A DNA stretch of 13,488 nucleotides from Thoreauomyces humboldtii (taxonomy: Eukaryota; Chytridiomycota; Chytridiomycetes; Spizellomycetales; Powellomycetaceae). The stretch lies in NCBI GenBank assembly GCA_027596035.1, contig JADGJA010000635.1, forward strand, positions 1 to 13,488, written 5' to 3'. The notes under the pieces are model-generated. The model had not been told where the DNA came from. It saw nothing but the letters and a program-made list of their open reading frames with translations, and searched no databases. The translations under genes were made by a program, and so were the position numbers. How positions within the stretch are numbered: the stretch's first letter is position 1; each line of letters opens with the position of its first letter. Shown here piece by piece: positions 1 to 7,849 of this stretch.

Positions 1-525
1 GCTTTTTTCTTGTCCGACCCTTCTGGACAGAACGACAGAGAGAAGTTGAGATGAGTCATGCCCAGGCCGGAGACTTCTGAAGCACCGCTAGTATGGCATG
101 GCAAGCATCAAAACACCATGTGAGGATCCAATGGCTCCGTTTCTCTGTTTCGAGTATCTCCAGAATGTTTCCTGTAACTGGCTGCAAACAACCCGGTGCC
201 AAAAAACAGTGTTGGGATGACCCGTGCATGGATCTTGTAGATGCAACTGGTGTTGCAGACTCAGTTGCTAGGCTTGTGGAGGTCATCTCCTTCGCTGAGA
301 GCAACAGTCATGGTCTCGGGTCAGGGAAGGAAACACGGGCGAGGAGCGTGAAGAAGTACCGGTTACCAGGGGATCGTGGACCGAGGATTCGGATGCAAAC
401 AGGGAAACTCCGTACCCGGTGCTCGGTCGCTTTCCCTTTTCGGGGTTCGTCTTTCACCAACGCTCACTCCGTACCTCACCGATGTTCAACCCCCAGTAGG
501 CGAACCTCATATCCGCAACAACAGC
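1..525. other. Non-coding stretch upstream of the first gene
   Basis: No gene is supported here. A plus-strand open frame (93-542) and a minus-strand one (56-304) exist, but neither translation resembles a known family or shows consistent coding character. The last 120 bases are pyrimidine-rich on the plus strand, as is common just upstream of fungal start codons, so this part is probably the promoter and 5' leader of the gene starting near 526. An exon of a gene lying to the left of the window cannot be excluded. Confidence 0.4.
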
Positions 526-2861
526 ATGATGGAGGTGGGTAGCTCCTCACCGAACATCAGTCTCACTCCTTTATTCCGGCTAAGTTGTGTCGCCGTTCCG
601 TTTTCCTGTATTGTCAGTGGAGGCTGTTGAAGCCCAGCGATCGACTACGTCCCGAAAGTAGCAGATCTCCGACACCTTCGCGGATAGGGCAGCCGGCAGC
701 CGAAGCAGCCTCGGTTTCAGGCCGGTTCGATGCTCCAAGGCAAGGTTTCGGTGAGGCTTCTGTGCAGACAGCCTCCAGCTCGCTCAGGGCGGCCGCTCCT
801 GCTGCTCATCCGAACCGCCCCTCAATCCAAACCCACGGATTTGTAAGAGAGAACTTTGAGGTCTCCCATCGATCCAATCTCGTCTCAGAAGGGTCGCGGG
901 GTCTGGTGGCCCAGCTTACACCGAATCTGTCGCAAGTGCGCGAGGCTCAGAATGCTTCATCGAACAACTCAGTGACAAGGCCGTCTATGCGAACCTTTCG
1001 TCCGCAATATACCCCTTCAAAGAGACTCGCAGTTATTGAAGGATCCCCTTCAAACGTTGCGTCAGCTCAAAGCTCCAGAAGCAGACCCCGTCATAGCCTT
1101 CGATACTCTCCGGCAAAACACTTGAACGCTGATGCCCGGAAAGGGGCCACCAAAACCTTGCCGGCACAATATCATCGAGCGGTCGTTCGAGCCCCCCAGA
1201 GGACATCAGCCACTTCTGTCCGTCGTCATATTCCTCTGTATGTTCCAGCAAAATACTTGGAGGTTCATGAGGAGGAGACGACCTTTCCTGCAAACCATCC
1301 TTCGGAGAACCTCCCAGGGCTCCAAGAAGCAGCAGCCGCGCTGCAAGCGCGGATCAGTGTCGGACCTCAAGCAACAGATTCGTGTCCTCTTCGAACTCCC
1401 GTCAATCAACAACTTGTCAATCGGCTACCTCGTCCTGGACCTCGCCCAAGAGAACCACCGATCGCGCCCGTTCTGAGCTCTTCGGCAGCTGCTCTCAATA
1501 GTATATTTCCCTCCAACAACTGCATTCTGAAAGGTCAAACGGTTGAAGTGGACTTAACCGTCGACTTCGGGCTGCATCCGCGGCTTCTGTCTCATTCGGA
1601 ATCACTACGTAGCATGTTGGGAATTGAGGGCAATGGATCAGATCCAGACACCGCTACAACACTATCGAGGACAGCCCTCGACAGCGTCCTAAAACAGGTT
1701 CATGTTCCTGCTGGGAAAACCGGCCCTCCGCCGCCCAGTTCAGCGGCGCCGGGCAAACTGCTATCGTCCCTCGTCACGAACCTGAGGGAGACGATACCGC
1801 TTTCTTCTTCCGATATCGTGATACATAAGGATTCGTCACATTCTTCGCCTACTGCGCGAGAAGTCTCGCCGGCACAACCGACAGTACCATCGCCACCCTT
1901 GACGACCGCTCTCACATCGGATTTTGCAAGGGGCAGCAGCACCATACCTTCTGAGATTGTTGAATGCACTCCGAACGTCTGTGATAGCACGCCATCCTCG
2001 ATACCGCCAGCCATTCAAACCCTCGACGGTTCGACGGTCATCGGTCAAGACTCGTTCAGTCCATATCGTGAATACATTCGCGATGATCTCTTCGAAGGCG
2101 ACGAACCCATGCTTGTGGACGATGATTCGAGTGCTCCATCTTGGATTGATCATGATTCCATCTTTTCGCCAACCAGACACACAGAACCCATGAGCGACGC
2201 GCCATCATCCATCGATTCGAGTTCCTGGGATGATCGTGACTCCATATTTTCATTTTCATCATCCGAGCAAGCAGAATCCCTGGTGGACACACCAACAACC
2301 AGCGATTCGACAGAGAAAGTTCAACGTCGCAAACCGCTACGAAGCGTGGCACTGACGACTCGGAGGGCTGTTCTCGCCAAACTGGCTGAACGCCATGGAC
2401 GCATGGATTCGGATGATGAGGCAATAGAGATCTCGTCCCCTACGTTGTCCACATCATCTGCTGGTTCCTCCCATCCCTCCGTCGTCCCTTCTGTTCCGGC
2501 GCCGAAGGATTCGCCGAAGGGCGGTAGGAGCCGGAAGCCACCCAGGGACCTGTTCCTCCGGACCATGCAGCAGATCATGCAAGAGGATCCCTTCCTAGCC
2601 CAGGAGACGTTGGCGACCGTCATCGATCAGATCGCGGCCAGGTTGTCGGATCTGGGGATGGAGGACCGGTGTGTCGCGTTTATAACGTCCGAGCGGGCGA
2701 GGATGGAGGACAATCAGGCTCTGAGGGCTTACTTTCCGGACGCGCGAGAAGACGCTGCCAAGAGGGTGGCGGGAGCAGGGAGGGTTCGGGGACAGGGGGA
2801 GGAGAGGGATATCGAACTTGACGCGGATATGGCGGGACAACCGGCAAGTAGTCCAGAATGA
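526..2861 (+). CDS. Hypothetical serine/proline-rich disordered protein with YxPxKxL repeats
   Basis: I do not recognise this gene. The model is exon 1 526-534, intron 535-617 (GTGGGT...TTGTCAG), exon 2 618-2861 ending in TGA, giving 750 residues. The main frame opens at a TTG at 585, without an ATG, right beside a strong acceptor (TGTATTGTCAG), so a small upstream coding exon is needed. The ATGATGGAG at 526 joins it in phase, but another first exon is possible. Residues 1 to about 640 are low-complexity and rich in Ser, Pro, Thr and Ala. They hold three copies of Y-x-P-[SA]-K-x-L (near residues 134, 166 and 211) and two copies of an acidic DSIFS block (near residues 515 and 540). The one region that looks folded is about 643-706, which is helical and begins near RDLFLRTMQQIMQEDPF. 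No signal peptide, membrane segment or catalytic motif is visible. It converges on the kinase gene, stop codons 137 bp apart. It may be a nuclear or scaffold protein, but no function is assigned. Confidence 0.7.
2124..2250 (+). repeat. Imperfect tandem duplication coding two DSIFS acidic blocks
   Basis: Two related segments, starting at about 2124 and 2214 (period about 90 bases), both begin GATTCGAGT and go on to encode a Trp-Asp-rich stretch ending in DSIFS (SWIDHDSIFS and SWDDRDSIFS). This looks like an old in-frame duplication inside the hypothetical protein. Confidence 0.6.
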
Positions 2862-2998
2862 CTGTCGATCGCAGTAGCGGCCTTCTTTTTTTTTTGATAA
2901 GTCTATGTATAGAGTGATTCAGTAGCAGAAGAGTAATGAAAAAAGGGTTGCGGAATGATTCAGGAGGCGACAGGTTCGATGTAGGAGGCCACATTTTC
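2862..2998. other. Convergent 3' intergenic region with a T10 tract
   Basis: Only 137 bases separate the stop codon of the plus-strand hypothetical gene from the stop codon of the minus-strand kinase gene. A run of ten T at 2886-2895 lies just past the first stop. No exact AATAAA signal is seen on either strand. The two 3' UTRs probably overlap. Confidence 0.5.
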
Positions 2999-5900
2999 CT
3001 AGGTTGACAAAGTAGGATTGCTGACTCCCGTGGGCGTCGTGGGACTACTCGTGAGCGGTGAGCCTTTCCGAGGCATTCCGCTAGAAGGCCGGGACTTGTT
3101 GAAGATTTGCTTGAACCAATGTTTGATCCTGTGTTTGTGAGGGTCGTGCGGCTAGTGGGGGGCGCAATTAGATGGTCAGCAAAACGCTTTTGGAGTAAGA
3201 ATCCAACACGTCGACTTACATCTTCTAACAGAGGAGTGGTCATGGTAATGTGAATAGATGGAGTTAGCCTCGCATGCCACGCGGACATTCCCCACGAAGA
3301 TTACACCGGTCGGCAGGTCCGACACATACCCAAATCAGTCAGCACGCCCGCCAGATCCTCGATCTTGCCATCCCTCGCCAGCTCCTGCTCGATCTCGTTG
3401 GCATATAGCTCATCCAAATACGGAATCAGCGTCGTCTCGCATGGCGTGATGTGCTTATGAGTATGTATGACGGGCTTTCCAGACGTCGGAGAGCGATTCG
3501 ACCCTCCACCACCAGGTGTCTGCGGTCTTGGTGACATCGGCGAGATGCCTTTCGTAGATGACGGGGTGGTAGGACTGTCGGCCGAGATGGGGTACAAGAG
3601 GACCGGTGGCTGGACGACCCAGTGATGACGACGCGTCCAGGGATGGAGAAGGATCTGGGACGTTGTGTATCGTGTCTCAGGGTTTCGGTCCAGCATTCCT
3701 GTCGAAGGATAAAGACAAGCGTGAGATAGTAGTTCAGAGGTCGTTGAAAATGGGAAAAACATACCCAGGAGAAGATCCTGAAGATCCTCGTCAAAATCGA
3801 CTGGCATGTCGAACTCGGCGGCCATGATCTTTTCATATAGTACAAGGAGATTCCCGTCCTCGTCGAACTCGAAAGGATATCGCCCCGTGAGCATATTGTA
3901 GCTGAGAACAGCAAAGCAGTGTAAGATGAAATGTGCGGTACTCAAACTCGGGCTGGCAGAACAACATACAGCGTGATCCCACATGCCCAGACATCCACTA
4001 AAGAGAACGTCGTTTGCGTCAGCAGAGGCGTACAAGTTTGGTGTTTGCCCTGAGATGAACGATTTTGCTGTAGTACCTGGCTCTCCGAGACTATTTGGCA
4101 CGCCTTCTGCTAGTTCAGGGGAAAGAAACTGATGCGTCCCGGCGAAGGATGTTACGTCCATGTCAGCATCGCTATATGTAGAGAATTGCTGCAAAAAGAT
4201 GAGTCCTCGTCGATGCACATAGAGTGATGGTAAAGCCTACACACCTCAGCAATTCCAAAATCTGATATCTTCAGAGTGTTGTCCGGGGTTATTAACATGT
4301 TCCCGGCTTTTATGTCTCTATCTGCAATGAAGGAAGATTGTCAGAGGAAGGCTGCTCTAGATGCGATAAGCATCCTCAACTCACGTATAACTCCTTGAGA
4401 GTGTAGGTAGCTTAGACCTTCGATTAGCTGTACAAAAAACCTGACAGAAGGGAAGTGTTAGCGAGGTATATGCTACCAGACGACGTGGCCCCCTCAATGG
4501 TTACCAGTGCGCCCTGGCAAGCGGCAACATATTCCCCTCCTCCTGCTCAAGGAGCGTTTGCAACGAGCACGGACAGTATTCAAAGATAAGATACCACTTC
4601 AAGATCTGCACATCGCGGTCGTCCTCGGTCCCATCCTCAAACTTCCAAGCGATCGGCTCCTCCTCGATGGTAGAGAACCAGTTGAAGACTCCCACACTCC
4701 CCTCCTCATCCTCAACCTTGCAATACACGTCGATGAGCTTGATAGCGTTTCGGTGCTTCAGTCGTCGAAGCAGCTTGATCTCTCGAATAGCCGCCTCGAT
4801 GCCTCCCTGCATCTTTCGTAGTCGCTTTTTGTTGAGGATCTTGACGGCTACCCGTTGCAGCGTCTCGGAGCAGAGGCCTTCCTTCACTTTCCCGAACGCT
4901 CCTTTTCCGATCTGATCGCCAAGGAGGTATCGACCTATCATCTTGACCTTCGTGCTCTCGGTCTTCCACACAACTTCCGAGGAATCGATCTTGTGGATGA
5001 AATTGGAGCTGGCGTGACGCTGGCAGAGCATGAGATATTCGTAGTATTCGGGGTTGGAGCGATAGGCATCGTCGATCTCGCCTATGACAGACTGCGGGCG
5101 GTCAAACGCCGGAGAGTGGACGGCTGGCGGTGGGTTGTAGGCATGTTCGGTTGGTGCAAGGCCGCTGAACGAGGTGGTTTTGGTACCGGAGGTTTTCATT
5201 GTGACCGGGGAGTCCTTCAAGTCTCCCGCATCCTCTGGTAACTGTCCGTCGGACGGCGGCCTCAGGGAGGACCGCTTCGATCCGCTCAGCGCCGAGGAGC
5301 CCGCCGGAGCCGAACCGAACGTCGCGGGGACGAAGCTGCCAGATCCCTGCCGAGATCCAGATCCACTTCCGCCGTTCTCCTGCGCGTCCCTTCTCGCTTG
5401 ACTCGCCCTGGCGCTGCCCGCAGCAGCCAGAGCCCCCATGCTAACGCTTCCGGCCAACCCGGTCTTGCTGGAAAGACCCGGTCGCATCATGTTGAAGGCA
5501 CTGCCTTTGCCTCCGGGGATTCCGCCGACGCTTCCCGCACGTTTGGGGTCCGCGAACTGTACGCTTCCAGTCCTAGCGGCGTTGGACAGGCTCCCGCTCC
5601 TGCTGCCTGTCGGTTTTCGCAGCGAGACCGTGCTCCCGTGCCGTGACCTCGAGCTGACGTTGTTCATGGATCCACTGTTGGAGATCATGACTTCCTTTCG
5701 CGGGTACATGAGGATGGTCGGTTTCTCGCTGGGTCCAGTGACGAACGAGTCGTCGCTGCCGAACGGTGCCACGTCGTTCGTCTCCCTGCCGCTGCCGGGC
5801 CCGGCTCCGACCTGCGTCATGTCGACGGCCGACATTCGCTTTTGGACGGCGATCATTAGGGCGCTCTTTCCCTGGAACGTGGGACGACGGGACGAGTTGG

Positions 5901-6492
5901 CGCTCCTGGAAGGACCTCCCGTCGTTCCTCCGGACCCGAACTGCATGCTCTCCCTCCTGCTCTCTGCAGCGTCCGAGGCGGACGAGTTGGTGCAGGACGT
6001 GCCTATTCCGGGTCCTCCGATGACGAAGTCCGACCTGGTGACGTCCGGCACCGAGATCCCCGCGCTCGACGCTCTCTGGGGACCCCTTCCGAGCGAGTCG
6101 ACGGCGACGCCCACGCCCGAGACGGTGGGCATGGAGGTCAGCAGGCGCGACCGTTCGCTGATGTTGTTGATCGTGATGTCTTCCTGGGACGGACTGTGTT
6201 TCGACGGTGCGATCTTGCGAGAGCCTCGTTTCGAGGTGCTGAACCCTCTTCCCATCGACTTTGTGTCGTAGGACTCTTCTGACCGGTCTTTGGAGGAGGA
6301 AGGATGTTCCTGATTCTCCTGTTCCTGGAGGACTGCCAGCCCCGCGCCGGCACTTCCTCTGCTCCCCTTTCTTCGCTCTGCGGGCCGCTGCTGAGGGATA
6401 GCTGCAGGGGTCACGCTTTCATCGCTCAGGCGGCGAGGAAGGGGAGGAAGCGATGTATTGTTCTGGGCAGCGGTTGCAGCGAGCGATGTCAT
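2999..6492 (-). CDS. STK11: LKB1/STK11-family Ser/Thr protein kinase, nine exons
   Basis: Exons on the minus strand are 6492-4505, 4440-4385, 4321-4245, 4188-4077, 3998-3971, 3901-3765, 3698-3330, 3224-3220 and 3151-2999. All eight introns are GT...AG and every phase matches, giving 974 residues ending in TAG. Residues 1-520 are Ser/Gly-rich and disordered. The kinase domain spans about 522-821: glycine loop GKGAFGKV, VAVK Lys551, alpha-C Glu571, HRDIKAGN with Asp684, DFG Asp702, a SPE in place of APE, and GEPVDVWACGITLYNML. The stretches KVKEGLCSETLQRVAVKIL and LLRRLKHRNAIKLIDV closely resemble animal LKB1. All catalytic residues are present. LKB1 phosphorylates the activation loop of AMPK/SNF1-type kinases in the cytoplasm, in animals with STRAD and MO25; that role is inferred here. 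An acidic insert of about 37 residues (593-629) lies between strands beta-4 and beta-5. The basic C-terminus (HRIKHWFKQIFNK) depends on a 5-nt microexon. I chose the ATG at 6492 (CCACCATGA context) over one 38 codons upstream at 6606. Confidence 0.88.
3220..3224 (-). other. Five-nucleotide microexon of the kinase gene
   Basis: The preceding intron (3225-3329) runs from GTATGT to TTAG and has a CTAAC branch-like site. The following intron (3152-3219) runs from GTAAGT to CACTAG and has CTAAT. The five bases AAGAT between them restore the frame, adding Glu923-Asp924 and joining the kinase to a 50-residue C-terminal exon. Skipping the microexon gives a different, 22-residue tail that ends early. 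Inferred from splice signals only. Confidence 0.6.
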
Positions 6493-7051
6493 GGTGGGCG
6501 AGCGATGTTCTGTCTGCCGCGCTTTCTCTCTCTCTCTGTCTCTCCTTTGAATTGACTGGATTGAAGAGGATGCGGAGCAAGCGGACAGCCAGACGGTACG
6601 GTACACGCAGGTGGTTCAAGACCTTTTATTAGGAGGAACGGTGCGAGGGGGAGAGATCGACAGCGAATCAATACATGCTCCTCTGAGCGGATGGCTTACG
6701 TAACAGGGACCGTGTTCCTGTCGAGGACCTACCGTAATAGCATCCTGGACTTCCTGGATCATCGTCTTTGGTTCCAAGTCTCTCGTTTTGGGTGTCTACT
6801 GTACATGCTTCGTGCAGTCGTTGTCTCTCTCGTCGAGTTGCCGTCAAAGGCTGTCCTTGCAGAGGCCAGGAATGCAGTCGTTTCTGCCATCTGCACTCGA
6901 AAGGGGCCCGAAGCACACGTCTGAACGGCCAGATCTGACAGGACACATGATGGCTTGCTTGTCTGGAGACCCACTGGCGTTGGTCCTGGCAATCTGTCTA
7001 GCTACGCCCAGAAGCACTTCAGTCTGCGATAGTGCACAGAAGATAACCTGG

Positions 7052-7063
7052 AATATATATATT
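7052..7063. promoter_or_regulatory. TATA-like A/T palindrome
   Basis: AATATATATATT is a perfect palindrome in otherwise GC-rich sequence, so it could act as a TATA element in either direction. It lies about 560 bp from the kinase ATG and 790 bp from the 4E-T ATG, far for a core promoter unless the leaders are long or spliced. Confidence 0.25.
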
Positions 7064-7246
7064 GCATGGCATCCATGTTACAGTACATGCAGAGAGAAGA
7101 AGTGGCGCACGCCTTGTAGCCGGTTACTGGGGAGAGCAGTCGTCCTGTGTGTTGCCCTCCTTGTGCGAGGGTGCGGAGGGGGTTGGGAGGCTCGAAACAC
7201 GGGTGGGAGTGCTCCTCCTCCTCCTTCTGCTGACCACCCGCCTCCT

Positions 7247-7268
7247 ACACACACACACACACACACAC
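7247..7268. repeat. (AC)11 dinucleotide microsatellite
   Basis: Eleven uninterrupted AC units are preceded by a short CTC-rich stretch (about 7212-7224). The repeat lies between the divergent kinase and 4E-T genes and outside any supported coding exon. Confidence 0.95.
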
Positions 7269-7849
7269 GAGTCCATCCTTCTCTACAGTATCAGACCAAA
7301 CGATACCCACCATTGGTCTCGTCTCGATCGGCAACGACTTCCTACGTATCCCTCACAGCAATTTGCCTGCACCGCAAGCACAACCTCACTCTACGGCTCA
7401 CTTCGTATCCGCATATTGGGCTGGTCCCACGCGCTCCCCATGTCGGCACAGCAAGATCCCATTGTCAGGCGGTACTCCCAGCAGCTGCTCCTGTCTCTCC
7501 GCGACAGTCCTCTCTGCGTGAAGCCAGCGGCATTGAATCTAGCAGACCTGACGTAAATGCCGAACCTCTCCTTTTGGTTTCACCGGCGCTCGCAAACTGC
7601 AAGCCCGCCCCATGAATTGAGAACCAACCCTCCACACTTTCCGTTCTTGTTTTTCCAGGCCAACGCCTCGTGCGCCGAATGGTGGTCGAAGTACGAACGA
7701 TGCAGTGCCCACCAAACCAATAGTCCTTCCCAACGCCCGACTCCCAGGTAGAAGAATCCTGATCCTCCGTTCCGAGTCGACCGCGTTCTCGATTGCTCAT
7801 CCCCAGCAAAAACCTAACAGAGAAAGGAATCGTGTTCGGACCGCCGAAA

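Larger units (their letters stand above)
6493..7849. promoter_or_regulatory. Divergent intergenic region between the kinase and 4E-T genes
   Basis: This 1.36-kb region should hold both promoters and 5' leaders. Near the kinase start there is a CT tract (6523-6548; GA-rich in the kinase mRNA). Farther along are an A/T palindrome AATATATATATT (7052-7063) and an (AC)11 microsatellite (7247-7268). A possible 5' UTR intron for the 4E-T gene runs from GTAAAT at 7553 to TTTTTCCAG at 7659, but nothing in the coding frame confirms it. Long open frames occur (for example 6788-7615, plus) but run through the AT palindrome and the AC tract, and their translations look random, so I do not call a gene. Confidence 0.5.

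Noticed and set aside
93..542. 149-codon open frame at the left end
   Set aside because: No recognisable family, no coding-like composition, and it overlaps the likely promoter of the next gene.
2680..3288. 202-codon minus-strand open frame near the kinase 3' end
   Set aside because: It reads through the last two kinase introns and antisense into the hypothetical gene. The spliced model in another frame explains the splice signals and gives a consistent stop at 2999.
3301..3323. TAA at 3301 as the kinase stop codon
   Set aside because: It lies inside a canonical intron (GTATGT donor at 3329). Reading through gives only a short odd tail, while splicing restores a plausible C-terminus. It remains the main alternative.
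6493..6606. Upstream ATG at 6606 adding 38 residues to the kinase
   Set aside because: The extra residues are encoded by GA-repeat leader-like sequence, and the ATG at 6492 has a much better CCACCATGA context.
6788..7615. 275-codon open frame on the plus strand between the kinase and 4E-T genes
   Set aside because: It opens at a TTG, crosses the AT palindrome and the AC microsatellite, and its translation resembles no family. It is best explained as chance openness in GC-rich DNA.
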